Source of the DNA: Calothrix sp. NIES-2098
Lineage (GTDB): Bacteria; Cyanobacteriota; Cyanobacteriia; Cyanobacteriales; Nostocaceae
Assembly (NCBI GenBank): GCA_002368175.1
Contig: AP018172.1
Coordinates: forward strand, 559,001 to 623,000
DNA: 64,000 nucleotides
Direction: 5' to 3'
Shown: one piece after another, positions 1 to 9,133 of the stretch
Position numbering within the stretch: the stretch's first letter is position 1
Layout of the letters: each line of letters opens with the position of its first letter
Made by a program: the position numbers and the translations under genes
The notes under the pieces: generated by a model
Told to the model about the DNA's origin: nothing
Database searches by the model: none
Seen by the model: only the letters and a program-made list of their open reading frames with translations

Positions 1-620
1 TCTTTGTCAACGATACAGCTTTTATTGGGAAGTCTCCTTGGAAATAATCAGACATTAAACCTCAGGTGCTTTATGCCTTTCGTTACACTTTTTTACAATT
101 TTTCACAACTATTTTAAGTTGTAGCTGTTTAAACTGTTTTTTTGCATACTAACAAAAAAAACGTCTGTTTGGATTTGGAAAACAGCAATCAAGCAGGCCC
201 TTCTAAATTAGCTAATGAGTAAGTAGCTTGGACAAAAGCCAAGCAGGGTAACGACTACAGAGGCTAGATACCTTGCTTTAACCCTAGCTCGACTAGAGAT
301 GATGCTTTGCTAATTCAGCTTGCAGAGGCAAGCTAAAAATAATTATCCGTAGATCTCGTGTGTCAATTAATTAAGTAATACTTTTTAGTCCACAAAGGTG
401 GATGCGATCGCATATTTACAATATAAATAAAAAAATGTTTTAACCATGCCCCTAAAGCTATATGATTTATCATCCAAATGTATGATATTTCTCATTAGAT
501 TTTCTATTCAGATAGAATCTCTAAATAAATACAGAGCACAGGAAGCTTACGTTAGTTTATCTTAGATATAGCTAATACTTACTTGCAATAATTGTTACAA
601 TCACAGATTTAGATGAAAAA
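1..620. other. Intergenic region at the left edge, no gene recognised
   Basis: This 620-base stretch is AT-rich and holds no convincing reading frame. The minus strand shows a strong AAGGAG Shine-Dalgarno-like motif at 39..34, facing off the left edge, so a minus-strand gene may begin beyond base 1; no ATG follows within the window. A short hairpin with a 7-bp stem (AGCTTGC/GCAAGCT, 317..334) is the only clear structure. Nothing else is supported. Confidence 0.5.
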
Positions 621-652
621 AATCCCTGCCTGCTTATGCTCAGGCAGGGATT
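621..652 (-). terminator. Rho-independent terminator of the GT4 gene
   Basis: A perfect 12-bp inverted repeat (AATCCCTGCCTG, 621..632, with CAGGCAGGGATT, 641..652) encloses an 8-base loop. Read on the minus strand the stem is followed by a run of seven T. It lies 14 bases beyond the stop of the glycosyltransferase at 666..1937. Confidence 0.85.
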
Positions 653-665
653 TTGAGTCGTTAGA

Positions 666-1937
666 TTAAACTTCTTGTTTCGAGATAGCTGGGGATTTAA
701 TTACTTGAGCATCTGCTGTGAGCGAGTAACATAAGTTCTCATACTGATTTAAAGCTTGTTCAAATGCATATTGTTCAACAGCATATTGGCGACTTTGATA
801 ACCTAGAGTTTTAACTTGCTCCGGATTTTGATACAAGTCGAGAATCGCATTTGCTAAAGCTTGGGGATCTTCAGGAGGAACAACAAACCCGCCACCACTT
901 TGTCTAATAGCTCTTGCTGCCGTACCATTGTCAGGTACAGATGCAATCAATGCCCTGCCACTAGCAAGCAGTACTTGGATTTTTGAGGGCATATTGAAGG
1001 ATACAACATTTTTCTTTTGTACAACTAAACCCACATCCGCAGCTGCTAACATTTGCGGCAAATGTTCTCGCGGTTGAAATGGTAGCAACAAAACGTTATC
1101 TGCACCGTAATTGAGACAGTCTTGTTGCAATCTCTGCAAACCTTTAGCCTCACCAGCGATCGCAAAAACAATCTCTGGAATATGGCGTAACATAGCAGCA
1201 GCCTGAATAACTGTCTCTAAACCTTGTGTCAGAGCAATATTCCCAGAGTATAAAACTACAAATTTATCCTTGAGATTGTGTGTTTCCCGAAATTGATTAT
1301 TTTCTTTAGGCAAAGGACGAATAAAATTTATATCGACCCAGTTAGGAATTTGCACAATTTTCTCAGAAGGCACACCTTTATTTAGCAAATTCTCTACAAA
1401 TCCATCAGCAATGACACTAATTTTAGTAGCACTTTGATAAGCAAACTTTTCTAATTGCGTAAATATCTTGATGAGGAATTTGTTTTTTAGTAACCCTACA
1501 TGAATAGCTGCTTCCGGTAAAATATCTTGAAGATTTAAAATCACAGGACAGTTACGCAACCATCCTAAAAGAGCAGCTGGAACGCAAACAGGTAGAGATG
1601 GTGATGTTGAAATAATTACATCTGGTCGCCAACCTATTAGTGCAGGGAAAAAACTGGTGACAACAAAACTAGCATCTAACAATATCCGATCGAGCAAGTT
1701 TGGTTGTGGACGAATCCAAACATAACTGCGTTGAATGTGAACTCCATTTTTGGATTCGGTAAGATACAGCTTGCCCCGATAGTTTTGGTAGATTTGACGT
1801 TCGGGGTAGTTGGGCATAGCCGTAACTACACGCACCTGATGTCCCCGCTTAACCAGTCCCTCTGCTAATTCCGTCATCAGCGGGGCAATACCAATTGGCT
1901 CTGGATAGTAGTTGTAGGAGTAAATCAAAATCCGCAT
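666..1937 (-). CDS. GT4 glycosyltransferase, WcaI-like
   Basis: A 423-residue GT-B fold glycosyltransferase, probably acting on the cytoplasmic face of the membrane in surface polysaccharide assembly. The N-terminal half resembles WcaI/WbuB-type enzymes: MRILIYSYNYYPEP at the start, then the GHQVRVVTAMPNYP segment. The C-terminal half carries the GT4 donor-binding region, with VLYSGNIALTQGLETVI near residues 230-245 and the acidic-loop segment following MPSKIQVLLASGRALIA. It stands alone on the minus strand and ends in a strong terminator. The LysR gene on its other side is separated by more than 700 bases, so no operon is apparent. The family is clear; the sugar donor and acceptor cannot be told from sequence. 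Confidence 0.85.
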   Translation of the reverse strand: MRILIYSYNYYPEPIGIAPLMTELAEGLVKRGHQVRVVTAMPNYPERQIYQNYRGKLYLTESKNGVHIQRSYVWIRPQPNLLDRILLDASFVVTSFFPALIGWRPDVIISTSPSLPVCVPAALLGWLRNCPVILNLQDILPEAAIHVGLLKNKFLIKIFTQLEKFAYQSATKISVIADGFVENLLNKGVPSEKIVQIPNWVDINFIRPLPKENNQFRETHNLKDKFVVLYSGNIALTQGLETVIQAAAMLRHIPEIVFAIAGEAKGLQRLQQDCLNYGADNVLLLPFQPREHLPQMLAAADVGLVVQKKNVVSFNMPSKIQVLLASGRALIASVPDNGTAARAIRQSGGGFVVPPEDPQALANAILDLYQNPEQVKTLGYQSRQYAVEQYAFEQALNQYENLCYSLTADAQVIKSPAISKQEV

Positions 1938-2664
1938 AACAAATTTAGTCAGAATTATCTGGTTTTTTATTGAAAAACAATATTTCTTCCCAAGATTTTT
2001 TGACGTTCTGAAGCACCCCTATTTAATTCTCCATGTAGACTCTTTTTCTGTCAGTGACTTTTCGTTGAAGATTGAGTAAACTTTGACATAACATACGTAG
2101 TGAATACTTGATTTTTTTGTTACTAATAAAGTCATTTTTTGAATCTTTTCTAGAGTAATGTTACCTAAGTATAATCCCTATTATTCTAGGTTAAAAATAC
2201 TTTAAGGAAGCATCAAATTAACTTTATCGAAAGTTCTTAGAACTATATAGGATAATAATTTCTGGCTCTACAAGTCTCAAGATTTATATTTGTGAATCAA
2301 ACCTCAATGTACAGCAATTACACGTCTAACAAGCACATAAATGCTACATAGTAGATACTGTAGATGTTAAGAGATAACTCTGAGGAAATTAGATACATTA
2401 TTAATTCTTTTTTAAATGCAAACTTTATATCAGTAAGAACAGAGTACTTCTCTTGCTTAAAGACAAAACTTATCACCAATATTTTTAGAGCTTTAAAATA
2501 TTAGTTTAATTCTATAAAATTCCATAGCACAGTATTCATGAATTGACTATGGTCAAATTGTCTAGATGATCAATATAACTTCTTGAAAGTGAATAAGTAT
2601 AAATTTTTTATAGAGAATCATTAATGATTTAATTACTTGGTAAGCCTCAATATAGACACAGATT
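1938..2664. other. Intergenic region, AT-rich, no gene seen
   Basis: About 730 bases of AT-rich sequence upstream of the GT4 gene and beyond the LysR stop. No reading frame longer than trivial, no RNA gene and no clear repeat were found. It presumably holds the promoter of the GT4 gene, but no specific motif could be picked out. Confidence 0.5.
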
Positions 2665-3573
2665 TTATTTGATTAATTCTTTAATCGATTGACTGCATAT
2701 TGTATTGACAACTTGGAGAAACTTCTTCAGGACTGGCACGATCTTCTCTTGCTGCCACACTACAGAAGTTTCTACTAATGGTGTTGATTCGTCTAACGCA
2801 CGATAAACAACGCCACCCCTTTGAAGATTTTGTAAAGAAGACGGTACGATCGCAATTCCCATTCCCGCTGAAACCAACCCAATAATTGTTTGCATCTGGT
2901 TGGCTTCTTGAGTGATATTAGGGCTGAAATTTGCTTGTTGGCAAAGACTGATAATTTGGTCGTAAAGTCCTGACCCTAAATGCCGCGGGAACATGATAAA
3001 AAACTCATCAGCAAGCGATCGCACTGCGATAGATTGTTGTTGAGCAAAGGGATGACTTTCCAGTAAAGCAACAATTAAGGCTTCTTGCTGAATGCACTCT
3101 TGAGAGAGAGATTTGTCTTCTAAAGGTGGATGAGCAAAACCCACATGAATACGGTCATCTTTTAAAGCCTGCTCTTGCTGAGTTGTCGTCAACTCCTGCA
3201 ACACCAACTCTACCTCAGGAAACTGTTCGTGAAATCGTCGCAAAATTAAAGGAAGCAAGCCGTAAGTCGCTAAACTGGTAAACCCTATCCGCAGTTGTCC
3301 CTTTTCACCTCTTCCTGTACGTTGAGTTAAATCAATTGCTCGATCCAATTGAGCCAAGATTTGGTAAGCTTCTTGCAAAAATACCTGTCCGGCCTCTGTT
3401 AATTGCACTTGTCGCTTGGTTTTTCGCTGGAATAGTTCTATCCCAAGTTCTGCTTCTAACTGCTGAATTTGCTGGCTTAAGGGGGGTTGAGCGATGTGTA
3501 GTCGTTCTGCGGCTCTACTAAAGTGCAATTCTTCAGCCACAGCAATAAAGTAGCGCAGGTGTCGCAATTCCAT
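2665..3573 (-). CDS. LysR-family transcriptional regulator
   Basis: A 302-residue LysR-type regulator. The N-terminal winged helix-turn-helix (about residues 1-60) has the hallmark MELRHLRYFIAVAEE and FSRAAERLHIAQPPLSQQI segments, followed by a periplasmic-binding-protein-like effector domain (about 90-290). The N-terminus is closest in style to the CatR/BenM/CbnR group, which respond to small organic acids; this is resemblance only. It lies just downstream of, and on the same strand as, the amino-acid ABC transporter, with 159 bases between. The usual divergently transcribed target is absent, so its regulon is unknown. A link to the transporter is possible but unproven. Confidence 0.85.
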   Translation of the reverse strand: MELRHLRYFIAVAEELHFSRAAERLHIAQPPLSQQIQQLEAELGIELFQRKTKRQVQLTEAGQVFLQEAYQILAQLDRAIDLTQRTGRGEKGQLRIGFTSLATYGLLPLILRRFHEQFPEVELVLQELTTTQQEQALKDDRIHVGFAHPPLEDKSLSQECIQQEALIVALLESHPFAQQQSIAVRSLADEFFIMFPRHLGSGLYDQIISLCQQANFSPNITQEANQMQTIIGLVSAGMGIAIVPSSLQNLQRGGVVYRALDESTPLVETSVVWQQEKIVPVLKKFLQVVNTICSQSIKELIK

Positions 3574-3732
3574 AAATTTGATATTTCATAAGTCTTAATT
3601 CCTTATAAATATATATTGGTCATCTGGAAACTGCTGACTTATAAATTTATGAGTAGTGCTTTGCAGGAATTGAGCCGACATCCAGATAGATTATTTGCTC
3701 AAGCTTAGTGTGAAGTAGTGCGGCAAAAATAG

Positions 3733-4473
3733 TTAGAGAATTTGCGATAAAAACTTGCGGGTTCGTTCTTCTTGGGGTTGATTGAAAAAGGAGTCTGGAG
3801 TCCCTGACTCAACGAGGGAACCGCTATCCATGAGAATTACTCTGTCAGCAACTTCACGGGCAAATCCCACTTCATGGGTAACTACTACCATTGTCATCCC
3901 ATCGCGAGCAAGACCTCGCATCACATCTAAAACTTCTCTAACCATCTCCGGATCTAAAGCTGAGGTGGGTTCATCGAATAGCATAATTTTAGGTTGCATC
4001 GCTAGGGCACGAGCGATCGCCACCCGTTGCTGCTGTCCTCCAGATAACTGACCAGGATATTTGTTTGCTTGTTCTAAAATTCCTACTCTTTCTAACAATT
4101 GCATTGCCGATTCTTTAGCTTTGTCCTGCTTCCAGCGACGCACCCAAATTGGTGCCAAAGTGATATTTTGTAGCACTGTCAGATGGGGAAATAAATTAAA
4201 CTGTTGAAATACCATGCCTACTTCTTTGCGAATTGCATCAATATTTCGTAAATCATGGCTCAAGATAATCCCATCTATAACAATTTTACCCTTTTGATAT
4301 TCTTCTAAAGCATTAAATGTGCGGATGAATGTCGATTTACCCGAACCAGATGGCCCCATCAAGACTACTACTTCACCACGATTTACTGTTAAGCTCACAC
4401 CTTGAAGAACGTGGAATTGTCCATACCATTTGTGAACATCCTCAGCTACAATTATCGGGGTTGGTTCTGACAT
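3733..4473 (-). CDS. bgtA: Amino-acid ABC transporter ATPase (BgtA-like)
   Basis: The 246-residue ATPase of a polar amino-acid importer. Walker A GPSGSGKST (about residues 40-48), the Q-loop near VGMVFQQFNLFPH, signature LSGGQQQRVAIARA (about 143-156) and Walker B IMLFDEPTSALD are all intact. It is the last gene of a four-gene minus-strand operon whose order (binding protein, two permeases, ATPase) matches natF-natG-natH-bgtA of Anabaena PCC 7120. In that organism BgtA energises both the neutral/acidic N-I system and the separate basic amino-acid system BgtB; no bgtB lies in this window. The symbol rests on this synteny and on family membership. The function as an amino-acid importer ATPase is near certain. 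Confidence 0.9.
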   Translation of the reverse strand: MSEPTPIIVAEDVHKWYGQFHVLQGVSLTVNRGEVVVLMGPSGSGKSTFIRTFNALEEYQKGKIVIDGIILSHDLRNIDAIRKEVGMVFQQFNLFPHLTVLQNITLAPIWVRRWKQDKAKESAMQLLERVGILEQANKYPGQLSGGQQQRVAIARALAMQPKIMLFDEPTSALDPEMVREVLDVMRGLARDGMTMVVVTHEVGFAREVADRVILMDSGSLVESGTPDSFFNQPQEERTRKFLSQIL

Positions 4474-4507
4474 AAAATTTCACCTCTTCAATTTTTATTC
4501 TCTCCCT

Positions 4508-5659
4508 TTATCTACTTAACTGCCTTTCTAATCGCCGAGAAGCCAGGGACATTGAATAACAAAATACCCAGTAAATTAATCCAATAAATAAATAAACTTC
4601 TGCATAGCGTCCAATAAATTGCGGTTGTGCCAAAATCGAACGGGCAATTCCTGTAAGTTCTACTAATCCTACCAAAGATAAAAGTGAGGTATCTTTAAAT
4701 AAGCCAATAAATTGACCAACAATTGCGGGGATTACAGCACGTAAAGCTTGTGGTAGGACAATTAATATAACAACAAACAGAGAATTAAATCCTAGTGCTT
4801 TAGCAGCTTCAATTTGTCCGCGTGAGATAGCCTGGAGTCCGCCACGTACATTTTCTGCCATGTAAGCAGCGCTAAATAAAACAAGTCCTATAATTGCTCG
4901 CACTACCCGATCTAAACGGATATCAACTGGTAAAAATAATGGCAGCATTACTTGTGCAAGAAATAAGATTCCAATCAAGGGTAGCCCTCTGATGATTTCT
5001 ATGTACAGGATGCAAAACCAACGTATTAGGGGTAAATTGCTAGTCCGCCCTAAAGCTAGTAAAACTCCAATTGGAAAGGAAAGCACAATACTAACTGCTG
5101 CCATTAATAAAGTAAGGAGCAAACCGTTCCACAAATTTGTAGATACAGATTGCAACCCCAATCCCCCACCAATTAACCAGAGAATTATCGGGAAAGATAA
5201 TAACCATACTAGGGAAATCCAGGGATAAATTACTTTAGTAAATCTTCTCCCAATCCAAAATCCGATAGCTAACAAAACACCAACTAATAGCAACCAAAGA
5301 CAGGATGTAAAATCTAGGGGTAAAATAACTAATAGAGTAGCAAAAATTAAAATATAAAGAGTTAAGCCAAGCTTTGTTAAACGTTGTTTGCTTGAAAATA
5401 CACCCCAAGTTACAGCAGCTAAAGTAGAAGCGATCGCCAGCACAATCCAAACTCGCCAATATAAGGATTGCGGAAATCTTCCTACTAAAAATAAACGCAA
5501 ATTAACTTGAATTACTGCCCATTGTGCTTGGGTTGTAGCCCAAATTAATATTCCTCTAGCTATCCATAAAAGGAAAACTAAGCAAACAACAGTCAGCAAG
5601 CTGTTGTACCAAGTACTGAACAGATTTTTACGCAGCCATAATAATTGAGAATTTGTCAT
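4508..5659 (-). CDS. natH: Amino-acid ABC transporter permease, NatH-like
   Basis: A 383-residue inner-membrane permease of the polar amino-acid importer family. The first half has several membrane segments and is longer than in HisQ/GlnP types, as in the AapM/NatH group. The second half is the BPD_transp_1 domain, with the EAA-loop segment AISRGQIEAAKALGFNS and then LPQALRAVIPAIVGQF, which docks the ATPase. It lies 34 bases upstream of bgtA and 83 bases after natG in one operon. The start at 5659 falls inside a TTGTCAT/TGGTCAT heptad repeat, so the MTN N-terminus is supplied by the repeat. With NatG it should form a heterodimeric channel. Confidence 0.88.
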   Translation of the reverse strand: MTNSQLLWLRKNLFSTWYNSLLTVVCLVFLLWIARGILIWATTQAQWAVIQVNLRLFLVGRFPQSLYWRVWIVLAIASTLAAVTWGVFSSKQRLTKLGLTLYILIFATLLVILPLDFTSCLWLLLVGVLLAIGFWIGRRFTKVIYPWISLVWLLSFPIILWLIGGGLGLQSVSTNLWNGLLLTLLMAAVSIVLSFPIGVLLALGRTSNLPLIRWFCILYIEIIRGLPLIGILFLAQVMLPLFLPVDIRLDRVVRAIIGLVLFSAAYMAENVRGGLQAISRGQIEAAKALGFNSLFVVILIVLPQALRAVIPAIVGQFIGLFKDTSLLSLVGLVELTGIARSILAQPQFIGRYAEVYLFIGLIYWVFCYSMSLASRRLERQLSR

Positions 5660-5680
5660 TGGTCATTTGTCCTCTCTTAC

Positions 5681-5716
5681 AAAGTTCTGATCGCCGGAAG
5701 CCGGCGCTCCGACTTT
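5681..5716. repeat. 36-bp interspersed repeat, copy 1
   Basis: This segment between natH and natG contains CGCCGGAAGCCGGCG, a 6-bp stem with a 3-base loop, flanked by AAAGT/ACTTT ends. It matches 20755..20790 in reverse complement at 35 of 36 positions. It looks like a small mobile or recombination-spread palindromic repeat. Confidence 0.75.
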
Positions 5717-5742
5717 GCGCTTTGTCACTCTTGTTTTTATAT

Positions 5743-6666
5743 TTATCTCTCTTGAATCTGCACCATACGGTTGAACAAATTCATTACTACAGAAATTGTC
5801 AAACTGAGTGTAAGATAGGTGAGCATAATGAGTAACATAACCTCTACGGCTCTCCCTGTTTGGTTAAAAGTTGTAGAGGAAACAAAATAAATATCGGGAT
5901 AGCCAATAGCGATCGCTAAACTAGAATTTTTTGTTAAATTGAGATATTGGCTTGTCAGTGGAGGAATAATTACCCGCAAAGCTTGAGGAAACACCACTAA
6001 CCGCATCACTAAACCTGGTTTTAAGCCAAGCGATCGCGCTGCTTCCCATTGTCCCTTGGGTACTGATTGAATTCCTCCTCGGACAATTTCGGCAATAAAT
6101 GCACCTGTATAAAAAGTCAAGCCTAATAATAATGCTGAAAACTCTGGAGATAATGTAAACCAAGGAAATTCTGCACCATTTTGACTCAGGTAGATCAACC
6201 CCCAGAGGGAAATTTTATTTTCTGTTTTGGGAAATCCAAGGAAAACCGCAAAGTACCAAAACAGCAATTGCAGCAGTAAGGGAGTATTCCGAAAAATTTC
6301 CACATAAACTAAAGCAATATTCCTCACTAGCCAATTATCAGAGAGCCTAGCAATTCCTGCACTAACTCCAACAATTGTTGTCAGGAAAATTCCAGCGATC
6401 GCTATTCGCAATGAGTTAATTAATCCTACCCACAAGGCGCGGCTATAAGTATCAGTTGGTTTGTAGCTAATTGGCGTTTCACCAATATCAAAAGATGCTT
6501 GTTGCTTAAGAAAATCAAACCCAAACTTAATACCTAGTTGCTGCAAATTGCGGTTTAGGTTGCTCCAGAGGATTATGACTACAACTACTGCTAAAAATAC
6601 AGCGAGAAATTGTCCTGAAATACGCCAAAATCGGCGATCGCGCCATAACAATTTTAGATTTGTCAT
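5743..6666 (-). CDS. natG: Amino-acid ABC transporter permease, NatG-like
   Basis: A 307-residue inner-membrane permease, partner of NatH. It has an N-terminal membrane segment, a periplasmic stretch, and then the BPD_transp_1 core. The conserved EAA loop reads SVPKGQWEAARSLGLKPG, followed by VVFPQALRVIIPPLTSQYLNL. This arrangement is that of AapQ/NatG proteins. It is the second gene of the operon, 74 bases after natF as restarted here. The start at 6666 overlaps a run of TTGTCAT/TGGTCAT heptads (6660..6687), so no normal Shine-Dalgarno sequence is seen. The family call is strong. Confidence 0.88.
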   Translation of the reverse strand: MTNLKLLWRDRRFWRISGQFLAVFLAVVVVIILWSNLNRNLQQLGIKFGFDFLKQQASFDIGETPISYKPTDTYSRALWVGLINSLRIAIAGIFLTTIVGVSAGIARLSDNWLVRNIALVYVEIFRNTPLLLQLLFWYFAVFLGFPKTENKISLWGLIYLSQNGAEFPWFTLSPEFSALLLGLTFYTGAFIAEIVRGGIQSVPKGQWEAARSLGLKPGLVMRLVVFPQALRVIIPPLTSQYLNLTKNSSLAIAIGYPDIYFVSSTTFNQTGRAVEVMLLIMLTYLTLSLTISVVMNLFNRMVQIQER

Positions 6667-6740
6667 TGGTCATTGGTCATTAGTTATTTCTCCCACACTC
6701 TCCACACTTCCTTGTTCCCTGCTTCCCCCATCATCCCTAA

Positions 6741-7808
6741 TCAACGAAACGGTGGAGAATAGAGCAATCCACCTTTTGACCAGAGTTGATTTTGGCCGCG
6801 TGCTAGATTGAGTTTTGTCTTTGGGCCAAGATTGCGATCGTAAACTTCACTATAGTTACCAACATGCTTAATTATTCTGGCTGCAAAGTCGTTTGTTAAG
6901 CCGAGTCCTTCACCGAGGTTGCCCTCTGTTCCTAAAAATCGCTTAATGTCTGGGTCGTTACTGGTGGCAAATTGTGCCAAATTCTGGGAATTAATGCCTA
7001 ATTCTTCAGCTTTTACCAGAGAGTAAACTACCCAATTTACAGTATCAGCCCACTTAGTATCTCCTTTGGCGACTGCTGGTGCTAGTGGTTCCGAAGAAAT
7101 AACTTCATCAAGAATCACGTTATCTTCAGCTTTGGGTAAAATCGAACGCCGAGAAACTAACGCTGAACGGTCAGCTGTAATTCCATCGCAACGTCCTTCA
7201 GCATAAGTAGCAAAGGTAATGTTTACGTCTTCAAAAACAACTGGTTTGTAAGTAATACCCCGTTTGCGCATTTGGTCTGCTAAGTTTTGCTCGGTAGTAG
7301 TACCCGTTTGAACACAAATGGCTTTGTCTTTGAGATCTGCTAGAGTTTTGACGTTACTATTTTTACGAACCATGATGGCTTGACCATCATAAAAAACAAC
7401 AGGTGCAAATTCCAAGCCGACTGATGTTGTGCGGCTAAGTGTCCATGTAGTGTTGCGGCTGAGAATATCTACTTCCCCAGTTTGCAAAGCTGTAAACCGT
7501 TCTTTGGAGTTGAGATTGCGAAATTCTACTGCATCTGGATTGTCAAACAGAGCAGCTGCTACAGCGCGACAAACATCTACATCGATACCGCTGTATTTAC
7601 CGTCAGTTCCGACAAAGCTAAACCCTGGTACTTCGCCACTCACACCACAAATTAACTGACCACGGTTTTTTACTGTATCCCAGCGATTTTTAATTCCTTG
7701 TGGTGCTGAGGTGCTAGATGTATTAGCAGTATTTCCTGACTCGCCACTACAAGCAGTAATGGCAAATATTAGGGGTGCGATCGCTAAAATTAACGCTGAT
7801 TTACGCAT
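6741..7808 (-). CDS. natF: Amino-acid-binding lipoprotein, NatF-like
   Basis: The periplasmic solute-binding protein of the amino-acid importer, family SBP_bac_3. I prefer the ATG at 7808 (355 residues) over the one at 7829. It gives a canonical lipoprotein signal: MRK, a hydrophobic stretch, then lipobox ITAC with the lipidated Cys at residue 20. The mature protein has the family segments GKYSGIDVDVCRAVAAALF and LLSRNTT-like/FAPVVFYDGQAIMV around the ligand cleft. As first gene of natFGH-bgtA it should decide substrate range; in Anabaena PCC 7120 this system takes neutral and acidic amino acids. No Shine-Dalgarno sequence decides between the two starts. Confidence 0.88.
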   Translation of the reverse strand: MRKSALILAIAPLIFAITACSGESGNTANTSSTSAPQGIKNRWDTVKNRGQLICGVSGEVPGFSFVGTDGKYSGIDVDVCRAVAAALFDNPDAVEFRNLNSKERFTALQTGEVDILSRNTTWTLSRTTSVGLEFAPVVFYDGQAIMVRKNSNVKTLADLKDKAICVQTGTTTEQNLADQMRKRGITYKPVVFEDVNITFATYAEGRCDGITADRSALVSRRSILPKAEDNVILDEVISSEPLAPAVAKGDTKWADTVNWVVYSLVKAEELGINSQNLAQFATSNDPDIKRFLGTEGNLGEGLGLTNDFAARIIKHVGNYSEVYDRNLGPKTKLNLARGQNQLWSKGGLLYSPPFR

Positions 7809-7829
7809 AATTATTAAATGGGCATTCAC

Positions 7830-8498
7830 CAGGCAAAAATGTGTTTACTACTACAATTTCTCTGTGAAATTAGGTAGATGTTTGTAATATAAAACTTTTT
7901 GTGACTCTGTGTTAAAGTTCTTTGCCTAAACATCAAATGTAAAGGTTTTACTTGTTTTTCAAACTGCTTCAGATCTATTAAAGATGTATTTCTAAAACCC
8001 GTAGCTGCCAAAGAAATATTATTTATTACTGTCTAATTGCTTTATTTTTTTAATCTATTTTTTATACTAATTTATACAAAAACGCTATTTATATTTGTCA
8101 ATAAACAACTTAATTAAAGCATTAGTATTTCTTACCATATACATCATTAAAAAATTGGGTTTTCTCGAAACTTCTAGTTTAAATATTGCGAATTTTTAAT
8201 TAAAATCAGGGAATCAAGTTAAATCTAAAATCAATTTATCCAGAGCTAAGGAACCTAACCTACGAGCTAAAACGATATCAAAAGCTGATACTATAGGTTG
8301 TTTATAGATACCCCAACCAAGTTTCCCTCACTGTAGGGAATTTTGAATTCCACACAACTTTACTAGGTTGGCTAATAAACAAGAGCTGAATTACATACTT
8401 CTATGAAAACAGAAGTACGGCATTAACCTAAGCATCTGCCACTAGCAGGTTAAACTAGTTTTGGTAACAGCTGCTCCACCGTTCCTTATGAGGCTTTT
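7830..8498. other. Divergent intergenic region with a structured 3' part
   Basis: About 670 bases between natF (minus) and the YbjN-like gene (plus). Bases 7830..8220 are AT-rich and show no clear element beyond a weak NtcA-like site. Bases 8257..8453 form a chain of inverted repeats that could be a structured leader or a small RNA; they are described as a separate feature. Confidence 0.5.
8257..8453 (+). ncRNA. Candidate structured RNA upstream of the YbjN-like gene
   Basis: Five inverted repeats follow one another: AACCTA/TAGGTT (8257..8299, with an inner TATCA/TGATA), CCAACC/GGTTGG (8313..8371) enclosing TTCCCT/AGGGAA (8323..8340), TACTTCT/AGAAGTA (8396..8417), and TTAACCT/AGGTTAA (8423..8453). 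The AACC and GGTT blocks are interchangeable, so alternative pairings are possible. I recognise no known riboswitch or small-RNA class. It could be a 5' leader of the gene at 8499 or an independent transcript. Confidence 0.3.
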
Positions 8499-9056
8499 AT
8501 GGGAGCTAATCTGAAACAAATTGCTAAGTACTTAGACAACCTTGGTTGGGAATATCGTTTTGATGACGAAGAAGATCGGATAGTTACAGGTGTGGAAGCC
8601 GATCACCTAGAAGACTTCCTGATAGTGGTGCAATTGGATGAGGAGGGAAAATTTTTTCGCGTGTTTGCTCCTCAAGTTCTGGCAGGAGTTCAAGAGCATC
8701 CTCATAAGGGAGCTATCCTACAGACAATGCTGGCTATTTCTTGGGAAACCAAGATGCTGCAATGGGAGTACGATCCATCTGATGGTGAAATCCGTGCCAT
8801 TATTGAGTTTCCCTTAGAAGACTCGATTCTTACGGAAAAACAATTTAACCGTTGTTTAAGCGGGTTAATTCAGATTGTAGACAGCATAGCGATGCCACGC
8901 CTCAAAGAGGTAATGGAAACAGGTCACGATCCAGGGAATATAGAACTAGGGGAAAGACTGTTACTGAGTATTCAAGAAGAAGCTCCGGGATTGCTAGAAA
9001 TTCTAGAAAAAGCAATGGAAGCGAGGAAGAAGCGAGGAAGTTTTCCCAACGAGTGA
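8499..9056 (+). CDS. YbjN-domain protein
   Basis: A 185-residue cytosolic protein with the fold-type of YbjN/type III secretion chaperone-like proteins. It starts with a helix (NLKQIAKYLDNLGWEY), passes to strands (RIVTGVEADHLEDFLIVVQL), and has the FPLEDSILTEKQFNRCL segment typical of cyanobacterial members. The C-terminus is acidic and helical. The molecular role is unknown; YbjN of E. coli affects stress and surface traits, but transfer of that role is not justified. It is followed 77 bases on by the DUF3318 gene, and the two may be cotranscribed. The start is the first ATG after the structured leader. Confidence 0.75.
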   Translation: MGANLKQIAKYLDNLGWEYRFDDEEDRIVTGVEADHLEDFLIVVQLDEEGKFFRVFAPQVLAGVQEHPHKGAILQTMLAISWETKMLQWEYDPSDGEIRAIIEFPLEDSILTEKQFNRCLSGLIQIVDSIAMPRLKEVMETGHDPGNIELGERLLLSIQEEAPGLLEILEKAMEARKKRGSFPNE

Positions 9057-9133
9057 GGCGGATTATCACTTAAATAGCTATACTCCAAAGTGATACCCTC
9101 ACTATATACTGAATTTTTCTAGGGCTGGATTTT

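Noticed and set aside
30..40. Start of a minus-strand gene at the left edge (AAGGAG motif)
   Set aside because: The ribosome-binding-like motif is clear, but no ATG follows in the remaining bases, so no gene can be called.
7874..7887. NtcA site for the natF operon (GTA-N8-TAA)
   Set aside because: One half-site differs from GTA-N8-TAC, and no convincing -10 box lies at the expected distance, so chance is as likely.
8257..8453. Cobalamin riboswitch, suggested by CTCACTGTAGGGAA
   Set aside because: The conserved upstream segments and the complete CCGCCACTG box are missing.
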